From assembly GCA_025363635.1 (NCBI GenBank), contig JANYDL010000056.1:1-64000 (forward strand): a stretch of 64,000 bases of DNA, written 5' to 3'. Origin of the DNA: Actinomycetes bacterium (lineage in GTDB: Bacteria; Actinomycetota; Actinomycetes; Nanopelagicales; Nanopelagicaceae). Shown piece by piece: positions 27,301 to 36,014 of this stretch (positions within the stretch are counted from its first letter, which is position 1; every line of letters begins with the position of its first letter). A program made the position numbers and the translations under genes. The notes beneath the pieces are model-generated. The model was not told the origin of the DNA. It saw only the letters and a list, made by a program, of their open reading frames with translations, and searched no databases.

Positions 27301-28247
27301 TAGTCGTCCGCCCTAAAAGTTTGATAGAGATAAACCATGATCGGAATAATTGACATCAGAAAGAGCATCGTGGCCAAGGCCGCGCCCCAGCCGATTCGAC
27401 TTGACTCTCCAAAAATATTCTCATAAACGAGCACGCCGAGAAGTTCGAGTCCGTTTCGACCTCGATTAATAATAAATACCAAGTCAAACGCTCGAAGCGA
27501 GTCGATCACCGTCACGACGATGATAATGACGTTGACAGGACGCAAGGATGGAAAAACGACTCTTCTAAATGTGTACCAATCGGAAGCGCCATCGATTCCT
27601 GCGGCTTCATGAAGTGATGGGTCAACCGCTTTCATACCCGCTAAATACAGGAGCATGACGTAGCCGATGTGCCTCCAAGAAGCGATGCCGAGGACTACCC
27701 AAATATTCTTATGAGGATCTCCAAACCAAGAAATTGCGGTCTCGGAATTGGTATTTCCCAGTAATGAATTCACTAATCCGTTAGTGCGAAAAACGTAATC
27801 CCAAACAATTCCCGTAACTGCCAAGGAGAGAACCATGGGAAGATAAAAAGCAGTCTGATAAAACTTACTTCCTTTGAGATTTTTATCGATGAAGTACGCC
27901 AGGAGAATGCCAAGTGGCGTTGGTACAAATGCAAAAAAGCCTAACCAGAGAGCATTATTTCGAAGGGCTTTCGGGAATGCATCGTAGAGAGTGAAAATCT
28001 GATGATAATTCTGGAAGCCTGCCCAGTGGATATTTTTTACTCCGCCGATTCCGTCCCAGAAAGTAAATGAGAGGAAGACGGTAAGAATCGCCGGAACCCA
28101 TACAAAAAGCACATGAAGAACTGTCGGTAATCCGACAAGACCAAAAAGTACGGCGCGGTCTTTCTTTGTAAAGTTGGAACGCCGACGACGGCGTCGGGGA
28201 GCTTTCGCCCCCGCCGCCGTCGTCAGGTCTGTTCTAGTTGTAGACAT
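27300..28247 (-). CDS. sugar ABC transporter permease (MalF-like)
   Basis: 315 residues with a very basic cytoplasmic start (APRRRRRRSNFTKKDR) and six helices. EAA loop PSLHEAAGIDGASDWYTFRR then VVFPSL. It lies 23 bases after the binding-protein gene and overlaps the MalG-like gene by one base. Forms the membrane channel of a sugar importer; the substrate cannot be read from sequence. Confidence 0.92.
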   Translation of the reverse strand: MSTTRTDLTTAAGAKAPRRRRRRSNFTKKDRAVLFGLVGLPTVLHVLFVWVPAILTVFLSFTFWDGIGGVKNIHWAGFQNYHQIFTLYDAFPKALRNNALWLGFFAFVPTPLGILLAYFIDKNLKGSKFYQTAFYLPMVLSLAVTGIVWDYVFRTNGLVNSLLGNTNSETAISWFGDPHKNIWVVLGIASWRHIGYVMLLYLAGMKAVDPSLHEAAGIDGASDWYTFRRVVFPSLRPVNVIIIVVTVIDSLRAFDLVFIINRGRNGLELLGVLVYENIFGESSRIGWGAALATMLFLMSIIPIMVYLYQTFRADD

Positions 28248-28270
28248 TAATGAAGATTTGTGTCACCGCT

Positions 28271-29575
28271 TTAGGCAGGTGGCAACGCATCCCATTGCTT
28301 GGACAAGTTTGTTGCGATCTTGGCCTTGTCTCCTGGGTTCTTCAAGAAACTCTGAATTGCAGGACCAACGATTGGACCAGCGAAGTCAGGACGTGTATCG
28401 CGATCAAGGAACTGTGCAATGTACTTGGAGCTCTTAACAAGGTCAACTTGCTGACGGACAAAAGCATTGTCCGAGGCGGGCATGTTGCTGTTAGCGAAGA
28501 GCGCCGTAGGAGCAACGCTAAGAACAGCATTGGCATAGTCGGTACTTGCAATAAATGTTGCAAGAGCCTTTGCGTTTGCTAGGTTCTTTGAAGCGCCTTT
28601 TGAGAGCATGTAGCCATCAATTGGAGCATCGACTGCATCGCGTCGGTTGGCCTTATTGATTTCTGGGAATGGGAACAAGGCAAGGTCTGCCAAGTCTGCT
28701 GCGTCGGTGTAAATGGAAGCGTGGAAAGCACCCATCACCTGCATTGCAGCCTTCTTTTGTAGAACAAGTTGCGCAGCATCTGACCACTCAAGGTCGAGAG
28801 TGTTGGTGTTCTGGTAAGGGAACATAGACTCCCAGTTCTTAAATGTCTTCTGTACGCGAGCATCGCCCCATGAAGCACGACCTCCCATGAGATCAACGTG
28901 GAATTTGTACCCGTTGGTACGCATGTTTACCAAGTCGAATGTACCCATTGCTTCCCAGCCACCCTTGTCGCCAAGTGCAATTGGGGTTAGACCCTTTGAC
29001 TTGAAGACCTTACAAGCGGCGATGAAGTCAGCCCATGTGATGATTGAGGAGGGATCTACGCCGGCAGCCTTGAAGACTGACTTGCGGTACATGACAGCCC
29101 ATGGATACCACGTCGTTGGAACGAAGTATTGCTTTCCATCGAGACCCGTTGAAGCGGTTTTGTAACCTTTTGTGAAGTTCTTACCAATCTTGGACCATAC
29201 ATCTGAAATGTCAGTAGCAAGACCCTTGGATGCAAAGAACTGCATACGGTATCCAGCAAACCATGTAAAGACATCGTCAGGGGTGCCCTGAAGGTAGGAG
29301 TTGATTTGGTTTTGGAAAGTGTTGTGGTCGACTGTGTTCAACTTGACGTCGAAGCCGGCCTTTGTTGCTGCAGCAACCCAGGCAGCATCGCTCTTACGAG
29401 CGGCTGGATCGGATTGGTTTGAGCCGAGGCTTACTGCTTTTCCAGCAGCTGATGCGGCACCCGCGCCGGCACCCGCGGCGAGAAAGCCACCAGCAGCGAC
29501 GACTCCAGCGCCAGCAGCGGCGCCTTTAAGAACTGAACGACGGGATACGTCGCTTTGAAGATTCTGATCTGACAT
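28271..29575 (-). CDS. ABC transporter sugar-binding protein, Tat-exported
   Basis: 434 residues. A twin-arginine signal (SRRSVLKGAAAGAGVVAAGG, Ala-rich, ending AASAAG) precedes a family 1 extracellular binding protein, with the family pattern VFTWFAGYRMQFFASKGL, YFVPTTWYPWAVMYRKSVF and AMQVMGAFHASI. The Tat signal means it is folded before export. No lipobox is seen, so it is either free or membrane-held by the signal. Upstream are three 10-base tandem repeats that may be regulator sites. Confidence 0.92.
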   Translation of the reverse strand: MSDQNLQSDVSRRSVLKGAAAGAGVVAAGGFLAAGAGAGAASAAGKAVSLGSNQSDPAARKSDAAWVAAATKAGFDVKLNTVDHNTFQNQINSYLQGTPDDVFTWFAGYRMQFFASKGLATDISDVWSKIGKNFTKGYKTASTGLDGKQYFVPTTWYPWAVMYRKSVFKAAGVDPSSIITWADFIAACKVFKSKGLTPIALGDKGGWEAMGTFDLVNMRTNGYKFHVDLMGGRASWGDARVQKTFKNWESMFPYQNTNTLDLEWSDAAQLVLQKKAAMQVMGAFHASIYTDAADLADLALFPFPEINKANRRDAVDAPIDGYMLSKGASKNLANAKALATFIASTDYANAVLSVAPTALFANSNMPASDNAFVRQQVDLVKSSKYIAQFLDRDTRPDFAGPIVGPAIQSFLKNPGDKAKIATNLSKQWDALPPA

Positions 29576-29603
29576 TCGGTTTTCCGTTTCTCTTCAGATG
29601 AAG

Positions 29604-29636
29604 GTGGAATAACGTGGAACAACGTGGAATAACGTG
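29604..29636. repeat. three tandem 10-base repeats upstream of binding-protein gene
   Basis: GTGGAATAAC (29604-29613), GTGGAACAAC (29614-29623) and GTGGAATAAC (29624-29633), then GTG. The period of 10 puts each unit on nearly the same face of the helix. They lie 29-59 bases before the start codon of the binding-protein gene (minus strand), inside its leader or promoter. Could be operator half-sites for the sugar regulator, or simple slippage. Confidence 0.6.
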
Positions 29637-29753
29637 CATCTTGGAGCACTCCTAAATGCACGCGCGTTTAAGAAGGCATCGAGACAACGCAACCGTAATA
29701 GAGGTCTCTCTAAATAAATAGGTCAGACCACCAAAAATAGGTAACGATTGAGT

Positions 29754-29794
29754 AACGCTTAGAAGGCTCTGACCAGTCTACTTCTAGCGTTTTT
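29754..29794 (+). terminator. terminator-like hairpin upstream of DUF1761 gene
   Basis: AACGCTTAGAAG (29754-29765) pairs with CTTCTAGCGTT (29781-29791) with a one-base bulge and a 15-base loop, and T5 follows (29790-29794) on the plus strand. No plus-strand gene ends here; the next gene starts at 29852. The loop holds TCTGACC (29768-29774), the complement of GGTCAGA at 29721-29727, so an alternative fold is possible. It may be an attenuator or the end of a small RNA. Confidence 0.45.
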
Positions 29795-29851
29795 CCGCGT
29801 AAAAGTAATAGGCTCACGTAAAATTAAGGCCTTAAAACTTTGGAGGTTTAT

Positions 29852-30268
29852 ATGACACTCGCGCACATTCATTGGGCCGCCGTGGTCATTAGCGCGCTGT
29901 TTGGAATCGCCAGTGGCGCAATCTGGTTTGGTCCGAAGACTTTTTATCCCATCTGGTGGAAAGAGATGGGACATACCGAATCTGAAGCACCGGGTGCTGG
30001 AATGAATATGGGAATAGTTTTCGGTTCGACCTTTGTCGCTCAATTTGTCCAAGCCTTCGCGATGGCGCTCATCATTAGCGGAATCAGTAACCCCAATCTT
30101 GGTAAGGGCGCGATTACGGGGATGGTTGTTGGAATTGGTATCGCAGCCGCCTCCTCTCTGGGACATCGACTCTTTGGAGGCATGGGATTCAAGGTCTGGG
30201 CAATTGAAGTTTCAAACGACGTTCTGAACCTCATGATCATGGGCGCGATCCTGGGAGCGTGGAATTAG
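29852..30268 (+). CDS. DUF1761 small membrane protein
   Basis: 138 residues, four membrane segments, with the DUF1761 opening IHWAAVVISALFGIASGAIW followed by FGPKTFYPIWWKEMG. ATG 29852 follows GGAGG (29842-29846) by 5 bases, so this start is preferred over TTG 29840. Role unknown. It ends with a 4-base convergent overlap with the ParB-like gene. Confidence 0.85.
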   Translation: MTLAHIHWAAVVISALFGIASGAIWFGPKTFYPIWWKEMGHTESEAPGAGMNMGIVFGSTFVAQFVQAFAMALIISGISNPNLGKGAITGMVVGIGIAAASSLGHRLFGGMGFKVWAIEVSNDVLNLMIMGAILGAWN

Positions 30269-30645
30269 TTCGACCACTCCACCATACGGGCCTTGATATC
30301 TGCATTTTCGTTGAGAAAGTAGACAGCGCAGGCGCGATGATACCCATCAGCAATGATCAGTGGAACGCATTCTGTTGCGATTCCTCGCACAAGAAGAATT
30401 GGTGAGAGCGGGGTTTTGTCGGCTACTTTCTTGAGATCACGGGCCACATGGAAATTATTTGCAGGCAGCAGATCCAAGTCGGCCGCCCTGATCACATCTT
30501 TAGCCTTCACTTCAAAAACATCGGCGGTCGAAAACTTTATGATCAGTTTTTCGACGATTTCCGGCGTAGCAATTAACTCTAGAAATGATTTTGCTCCCTG
30601 AAAATCTTGCTCCTCTGGAGCAAGTAACCATTTTATTTTCTTCAT
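30265..30645 (-). CDS. ParB/sulfiredoxin-fold-like hypothetical protein
   Basis: 126 residues. The stretch LSPILLVRG, then PLIIADGYHRACAVYFLNEN resembles the ParB-nuclease/sulfiredoxin core (I-x-D-G-x-H-R), but no DNA-binding helix-turn-helix follows. It is encoded just after, and overlaps by 4 bases, a cation/proton antiporter. No function can be assigned with confidence; a nucleotide-dependent regulatory role is possible. Confidence 0.6.
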   Translation of the reverse strand: MKKIKWLLAPEEQDFQGAKSFLELIATPEIVEKLIIKFSTADVFEVKAKDVIRAADLDLLPANNFHVARDLKKVADKTPLSPILLVRGIATECVPLIIADGYHRACAVYFLNENADIKARMVEWSN

Positions 30646-31760
30646 GCATCACCCTTTCGAATCTTTAGTAAGCGAGATGAGATAAGAAGGGTAGCAAGGG
30701 CGCTTAACATTATGGCCCCTGACTGTCCTCTTGTCAGAGCACCATTCGCCAATCCCAGAGTCACCACTGCCGCCGGAATCCCCATTTGTGCAACTGAAGC
30801 AACCGAGTAACGAACGCTCTCCTTGAAAACCGCGGGAACAAGGTGAACTACGAATGCACCGGAAATAAGTAAGAAAAGCAAAATCGTTGACTTCGCATTC
30901 TGAAAGGTTGCGCTCACATCGATCGATGCTCCTAAAAGGACAAAGAAAATAGGGGCAAAAAAACCATCGGAAATGGCAAATAGTTGTCGAGCGAGCCTTC
31001 GAGGAACGCCAACGGCCGCCAAAACTACCCCGAGGCTAAATCCGGAGACGAGAATGGAAGAGTGCACTTTCACCGCCAGGGCCGATACCAGCAAAAGAAG
31101 TCCCAGGCTAATTCGTAACTCCAATCCAAAATTTCCGGCCTTCGAAATCGTGTGCACCCGCTTAATTAAGCCCCTTTGATTTGCATTTTTAAGCAATTTA
31201 AATAATAGGTATGAACAGATCAATATCGTCAAAGAACCAAATAATGCACTCAACCTATTCTGTTTCTCAATGAGGAAAGGCAACATCGTGAAACTCAAAA
31301 TGTCAGCCATTGTCACGTGAGCTATGAGAACAGCTATCCCTTGGTTGGCTTGGCGAGAAGTGACAAGTGGAACTATGAAGGCCGCAGAACTCGAAAAGAT
31401 TATCAGCGAAAGTAAACTCCAATTACTTATTCCACTTATCAAGCCGATGGAGCGCCCAATAACAGTTGCACATGTCCCAGTTATGAAAAGTATCTTAAGC
31501 GATCTGCGAAAAACGTTGCTGTCTCTAAACGTCCGCAGATCAATGTGACTCCCCGCCGTAAACATGACGAGTGCAAAACCGACTGAGCTAAAGAGTTGAA
31601 TTGAGGGGCCGGATGGAATAAAGGAGAACCCAGTTCTCCCAAGCAACATGCCAACAAGAATTTCACCAACGGCGACAGGAATAGCCATTTTCTTTGGAGA
31701 GGCCAACACTGGACCCAGAATCCCTGCCAGTACTAGTGTCGCTAACACCGTGAGGGTCAT
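30642..31760 (-). CDS. cation:proton antiporter (CPA2/Kef type)
   Basis: 372 residues with 10-12 hydrophobic segments. GEILVGMLLGRTGF near the N-terminus and repeated glycine-rich helices (GFALVMFTAGSHIDL) match Na+/H+ exchanger-type CPA2 transporters. The C-terminal TrkA nucleotide-binding domain of full Kef systems is missing. It heads a two-gene unit with the ParB-like protein. Confidence 0.82.
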   Translation of the reverse strand: MTLTVLATLVLAGILGPVLASPKKMAIPVAVGEILVGMLLGRTGFSFIPSGPSIQLFSSVGFALVMFTAGSHIDLRTFRDSNVFRRSLKILFITGTCATVIGRSIGLISGISNWSLLSLIIFSSSAAFIVPLVTSRQANQGIAVLIAHVTMADILSFTMLPFLIEKQNRLSALFGSLTILICSYLLFKLLKNANQRGLIKRVHTISKAGNFGLELRISLGLLLLVSALAVKVHSSILVSGFSLGVVLAAVGVPRRLARQLFAISDGFFAPIFFVLLGASIDVSATFQNAKSTILLFLLISGAFVVHLVPAVFKESVRYSVASVAQMGIPAAVVTLGLANGALTRGQSGAIMLSALATLLISSRLLKIRKGDA

Positions 31761-31782
31761 GATGGGAGAGTAATCTACTTAC

Positions 31783-32490
31783 GTGGCAAACAGCATTGTC
31801 GTTAATAATCTCTGCGTTAAGCGTGACGGGAATCCGATAATTCTGGACTTAAGTTTCGAAATTAGGAAAGGCTCAATCGCGGGAATTCTTGGCCCCAGTG
31901 GAAGCGGGAAAACTACAATATTTCGCGCTATCGTCGGGGTCCAGGAAATCACTTCGGGGAAGATCACAGTCCTTGGCAAACCGGCAGGTTCGAAAGATCT
32001 TCGCAATCGCATTGGTTATCTCACTCAAAGTGCCAGCATTTACGCAGACCTGACGGTTTCAGAAAACTTACGTTATTTTTCAAAGATTTTAGGGACGTCA
32101 GAAATCTCGGTAGACGAGATTATCGATCTCGTGGATCTTGGAAAAAATATAAAGCAATTAGCCTCCACCCTCTCTGGGGGCGAAAGAGCGCGCTTAGCGC
32201 TTGCGACCGCATTGTTAGGAAAACCTGACGTGATCATTTTGGATGAACCAACAGTTGGCCTGGATCCACTTCTTAGAATCGAACTTTGGAAAGTATTTCG
32301 ATTGCTTGGCGAACAAGGGAAAACTTTGCTTCTGAGCAGCCACTCGATGGATGAGGCGGATTTGTGCGACTCGCTCGTGCTACTGCGCGAGGGAAAAATC
32401 TTGGCACAAGGCAGTCCTGCACAATTAAAGTCTGAGACTGGCGAAACTCAGATGGAATCTGTATTTATCTCGCTGGTCAAGAAGCCATGA
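31783..32490 (+). CDS. ABC-2 type exporter ATPase
   Basis: 235 residues. Walker A GPSGSGKTT, Q-loop LTQSAS, signature LSGGERARLALATALLG, Walker B VIILDEPTVGLDP and H-loop SSHSMDEADL, the DrrA/CcmA-type set. GTG start at 31783; a GGGAG lies about 13 bases upstream, rather far. It overlaps the permease gene by 4 bases. Substrate could be a drug, lipid or other exported compound. Confidence 0.9.
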   Translation: MANSIVVNNLCVKRDGNPIILDLSFEIRKGSIAGILGPSGSGKTTIFRAIVGVQEITSGKITVLGKPAGSKDLRNRIGYLTQSASIYADLTVSENLRYFSKILGTSEISVDEIIDLVDLGKNIKQLASTLSGGERARLALATALLGKPDVIILDEPTVGLDPLLRIELWKVFRLLGEQGKTLLLSSHSMDEADLCDSLVLLREGKILAQGSPAQLKSETGETQMESVFISLVKKP

Positions 32491-33215
32491 ATATCTCACG
32501 CATCTGGGCGACAGCTCGCCGTGTGCTCTCTCAACTGCGACACGACCCACGCACGATTGCATTAATGATTGTCGCGCCAATTTTCTTGATGACCATTTTA
32601 AAGTATGTCTATTTCAATCAACCTCAAACTTTTCAAAGAGTTGCGGGATCGCTCCTAGGTGTTTTCCCTATGTTGGTGATGTTTCTCATCACAAGTGTTG
32701 CCACTTTGCGGGAACGTACTACTGGAACTCTCGAACGCCTATTGATTCTTCCACTTACAAAATTAGAATTCATTCTTGGATATGCGAAGGCATTCGGAAT
32801 TGCAGCGCTAATTCAAGCCATCATTGTTTCATCGATCGCCATGGGTCCACTTGGCTTAAAGATCGCGGGATCACAGTTTGTCTTTATTCTGGTTGCGATT
32901 TTGGATGCATTACTTGGAATGGCACTTGGATTGTTTGTTAGTTCTTTCGCAAAGACTGAATTCCAGGCTGTTCAATTTATGCCCGCAATTCTTCTCCCTC
33001 AACTTCTTCTGAGTGGATTGCTCGTTCCTAGAGCCAGCATGCCCCGTTTGCTTGAAATTATTTCGAATTTTCTTCCGTTGACATATGCCGTCGATGCAAC
33101 TCGTAAAGTGATCTCGGGCGGCGAAGGCTTTGGGCAAGATCTATTTCTCATAGCCATTTTTTTAGTGGCACTCCTCGGCTTCGGCGCGGCTTCCCTGAAG
33201 AGAAAAACTAAATAG
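32487..33215 (+). CDS. ABC-2 type exporter permease
   Basis: 242 residues, six membrane segments. ATLRERTTGTLERLLILPLT is the conserved cytoplasmic loop of ABC-2 permeases, and the last half contains MPAILLPQLLLSGLLVPRA. Partner of the preceding ATPase. The next gene starts immediately after its stop (TAG TTG). Confidence 0.9.
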   Translation: MNISRIWATARRVLSQLRHDPRTIALMIVAPIFLMTILKYVYFNQPQTFQRVAGSLLGVFPMLVMFLITSVATLRERTTGTLERLLILPLTKLEFILGYAKAFGIAALIQAIIVSSIAMGPLGLKIAGSQFVFILVAILDALLGMALGLFVSSFAKTEFQAVQFMPAILLPQLLLSGLLVPRASMPRLLEIISNFLPLTYAVDATRKVISGGEGFGQDLFLIAIFLVALLGFGAASLKRKTK

Positions 33216-33872
33216 TTGAAAGGAGAGAAGGTACGTTCATGGCTCTGCGCCAACTGCAAAAGCAAAATTGCCGAGAGCGCTTACTATTGTCGAAAGTGCG
33301 ACTCTATAGTTCGCAATGACGTTGTGCCCGGGAGTCGAATTCCAGATAAGACCTTTGTGACGCGACTTCGACACCTATGGGAAATACATCCGTTCCAAAA
33401 AATCATGTGGTTTGCCCTTCTTGTCGCTGTCGCGATTAGTGGTGGTAAAGAATTCAATAAGTATCTTCAAACTAAAACCGACAATAGTTCAAGTGCACTC
33501 TTTCAATTGGAAATCGATAGTCCTCGAACCCCTTTCACTTGTCGATTAAGAATTTGTCACATCGTTATTCACATCAAGAACAAGACTGACTCCGCGCAGC
33601 ACTTGTCAGGAATCCCTTACTTCGCTATGTCGGACGGGCGCTTGTTCGGCCCAGCTGATCCGAAAGCAGTTGCTTACCCCGCCTACTTTGGCCAGTACTA
33701 CTGCCAGCGATCTTTTAATATTACGATTCCCGCGCACAAGACCGCGGAATACATGGGGATTTGCGCACTAGATCTGCCTGTAGGAAAGACGCTAAAGGAA
33801 GTTTCTATTAAAGATAAATCCTTGAAATCGGTCGTGACGGTGCGTATCAGTGCAGTAGTGCCGCCAAGTTAA
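33216..33872 (+). CDS. zinc-ribbon protein with one membrane helix
   Basis: 218 residues. A zinc ribbon (WLCANCKSKIAESAYYCRKC; CxxC-x10-CxxC) is followed by one helix (MWFALLVAVAISGG) and an outer domain of about 145 residues with Cys in TCRLRICHIVIHIK, plus YYCQ and GICALD. The outer part may be an Ig-like (DUF4352-like) domain. The only start found is TTG 33216, directly after the exporter permease stop, suggesting re-initiation. Function unknown; the context suggests a link with the exporter. Confidence 0.68.
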   Translation: MKGEKVRSWLCANCKSKIAESAYYCRKCDSIVRNDVVPGSRIPDKTFVTRLRHLWEIHPFQKIMWFALLVAVAISGGKEFNKYLQTKTDNSSSALFQLEIDSPRTPFTCRLRICHIVIHIKNKTDSAQHLSGIPYFAMSDGRLFGPADPKAVAYPAYFGQYYCQRSFNITIPAHKTAEYMGICALDLPVGKTLKEVSIKDKSLKSVVTVRISAVVPPS

Positions 33873-33883
33873 TTTCAAAGGCG

Positions 33884-34747
33884 TCAGGTATTGAGGGCTC
33901 GAGATATTGCACTCACCGTACCTGTTAGTTCCGCTGGAATCACCCATACTTTGCTGGCAGTTCCGTTTGCAATTACCGACAACTGCTCAAGGTACTTATA
34001 AGCGAGTACCTTTTCGTCAGCATCGCCGTCATGGATAGCTTTAAATATCTTTGCTATGGCCGTCGCTTCGCCTTCGGCCCGAATCACGGCCGCTTGAGCT
34101 TCACCTTCGGCCCGCAAAATGTCTGATTGTCTAGCGCCCTCAGCGTTGAGAATTTGGCTCTGCTTTTCGCCTTCAGCTGTGAGAATGGCGGCGCGCTTGT
34201 CGCGATCTGCGCGCATCTGCTTTTCCATGGACTCTTGAACGCTTGGAGGGGGCTCAATCGCCTTAATCTCCACTCGGTTAACTCGCACTCCCCACTTGCT
34301 TGTTGCTTCATCCAGCACTCCACGCAAAATTGCGTTGATGTGATCCCGCGAGGTAAGCGCCTTTTCAAGATCAAGTCCGCCAACAGAGTTTCGAAGCGTT
34401 GTGACCACTAATTGTTCTATGCCTTGAATATAGTTCTCAATTTCGTAAGTTGCCGATTTTGCATTAGTAACCTGGAAATAAATCACCGTATCAATATTTA
34501 CTACGAGGTTATCTTCGGTGATAACTGGCTGAGGCGGGAACGAGACCACCTTTTCGCGTAAGTCTACGAGCGGCCTGAGCCGATCTATTCCTGGAACGAT
34601 TAAATTCAGACCGGGTTGCAACGTTCGGTGATATTTGCCTAGACGCTCAGTAATTCCGGCGCTTGCTTGTGGGATTATTTTAATGGCACCTACAACGATG
34701 ACAATTGCAATAAGGAGTAAGACTCCCAGTGCGATATAAGCGGTCAC
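33884..34747 (-). CDS. SPFH/band-7 membrane scaffold protein (paraslipin type)
   Basis: 287 residues. One N-terminal helix (ALGVLLLIAIVIVVGAIKII), the band-7 opening QASAGITERLGKYHRTLQPG and LREKVVSFPPQPVITEDNL, then a coiled Ala/Glu-rich part (ILNAEGARQSDILRAEGEAQ). It pairs with an NfeD gene 10 bases upstream, the standard SPFH-NfeD arrangement for membrane microdomain organisation. Confidence 0.93.
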   Translation of the reverse strand: MTAYIALGVLLLIAIVIVVGAIKIIPQASAGITERLGKYHRTLQPGLNLIVPGIDRLRPLVDLREKVVSFPPQPVITEDNLVVNIDTVIYFQVTNAKSATYEIENYIQGIEQLVVTTLRNSVGGLDLEKALTSRDHINAILRGVLDEATSKWGVRVNRVEIKAIEPPPSVQESMEKQMRADRDKRAAILTAEGEKQSQILNAEGARQSDILRAEGEAQAAVIRAEGEATAIAKIFKAIHDGDADEKVLAYKYLEQLSVIANGTASKVWVIPAELTGTVSAISRALNT

Positions 34748-34757
34748 AATTTTCTCC

Positions 34758-35204
34758 TTAAAAATTCTCGGATGGAACGACAGGAACGACTAGCGCAACC
34801 GCGCCGTCAATGCTCGTCACAATGACTTGTTGCCCAGACTCAAGGGAGCCATCTAAGGCGCGCGCAGACCACGTCTCATTTTGCAGCCGAATTCGCCCAC
34901 CCTCCGTGGTCACCTCGGAAATGCATATACCTTTTGCACCAATTAGCACATCAAAGCCCGTTTGCGATCCGGAGTTCTTGGCAAAAAGATACTTACGAGC
35001 AAACGGCCTCAAGATCGCTAACGTCAATACTGCCGCAATCGCAAATCCAAGCCATTGTGCAATTGAGTGAATCCACAGCGCAGCTGCGAGCGCTCCGATC
35101 ATGGCAGCGAAGGCAAATGAAGCAAAAATCAGACTCATTGTGAGTATTTCAAGAACTACGAATATCCCAGCTAAAGCGAGCCAAATCCAGAAGTGCATCT
35201 GCAC
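34758..35204 (-). CDS. NfeD-family membrane protein
   Basis: 148 residues: three to four helices (WIWLALAGIFVVLEILTMSL; AAMIGALAAALWIHSIAQWL) and a C-terminal OB-fold (LIGAKGICISEVTTEGGRIR, then SGQQVIVTSIDGAVALVV). No protease domain, so it is the short NfeD form. Works with the SPFH protein encoded just downstream. Confidence 0.9.
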   Translation of the reverse strand: MQMHFWIWLALAGIFVVLEILTMSLIFASFAFAAMIGALAAALWIHSIAQWLGFAIAAVLTLAILRPFARKYLFAKNSGSQTGFDVLIGAKGICISEVTTEGGRIRLQNETWSARALDGSLESGQQVIVTSIDGAVALVVPVVPSENF

Positions 35205-35279
35205 CCTCCATTAAGTTATCTCCACGCTACCACCGCATGGGATAAAGTGGCGGAAAATTTCAATGAAATGAGGGACGCC

Positions 35280-36014
35280 GTGACCATTCGCAGAGTTATG
35301 GCAACAAGTGGTGGCTTCGTTTCGACAAATCTATGGGATGTCATGAAACCCGGAAAGACACTTCTACGCATGCTCGAACTCACAGGCAAGGAGCGCCCTC
35401 GCGTTTGCTTCGTGCTCACGGCAAGCGGAGATAATGCGCAATACCTGGCACGTTCTTACTCAGCAATGAGCGAAACGAATTGCGATGTCACTCACCTTCA
35501 GCTTTTTACCCAACCGAATGCTCCTGTCATGGATCGCGTAATGGAATCCGACGTTATTTGGGTTGGCGGTGGTTCTGTAGCTAACCTTCTCGCTCTCTGG
35601 CGACTCCATAAAGTAGATATTGCCTTAAAAGCAGCATATGAAGAGGGAAAAATCATCGGAGGAGTCAGCGCTGGGTCAATTTGTTGGCACCAGGGAGGTC
35701 CGACAGATTCTTTCGGTGCCGAACTGCGCACTGTACATAATGGTTTGGGATTTCTTCCATATGGAAACGCCGTTCACTTCGACAGCGAGGCACAGCGTCG
35801 ACCACTTGCGCACAAACTCATTGCTCAGGATGTATTCGAAACAATGTATGCCACCGATGATGGCGTGGGGATACTTTATGAAAACGAGATACCAGTCGAG
35901 ATTATTGCAGATGAAAATTCTACAAACGCGTCTGAAGGGCCGGCCGCTTATCGACTCACTAAAGTGGATGGTGAAGTTCGAGAAGATAGATTGGTTCCTG
36001 GCTTAATTCGTTAG
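35280..36014 (+). CDS. peptidase E family (S51) serine hydrolase
   Basis: 244 residues. Nucleophile elbow GVSAGSICWH and the preceding strand VIWVGGGSVANLLALW match dipeptidase E/cyanophycinase-like S51 enzymes. GTG 35280 was chosen because GAGGGA lies 4-5 bases before it and the reading MTIRRVMATSGGF fits the family; the upstream in-frame start at 35193 would overlap the NfeD gene. Likely cleaves Asp-X dipeptides in the cytoplasm. Its stop overlaps the stop of the esterase gene by 4 bases. Confidence 0.85.
   Translation: MTIRRVMATSGGFVSTNLWDVMKPGKTLLRMLELTGKERPRVCFVLTASGDNAQYLARSYSAMSETNCDVTHLQLFTQPNAPVMDRVMESDVIWVGGGSVANLLALWRLHKVDIALKAAYEEGKIIGGVSAGSICWHQGGPTDSFGAELRTVHNGLGFLPYGNAVHFDSEAQRRPLAHKLIAQDVFETMYATDDGVGILYENEIPVEIIADENSTNASEGPAAYRLTKVDGEVREDRLVPGLIR

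Noticed and set aside
29604-29636. CRISPR-like repeats
   Set aside because: Units are 10 bases with no spacers and no cas genes nearby.
29754-29794. Terminator of the sugar-transport operon
   Set aside because: The T-run is on the plus strand, while that operon is transcribed on the minus strand and starts here.
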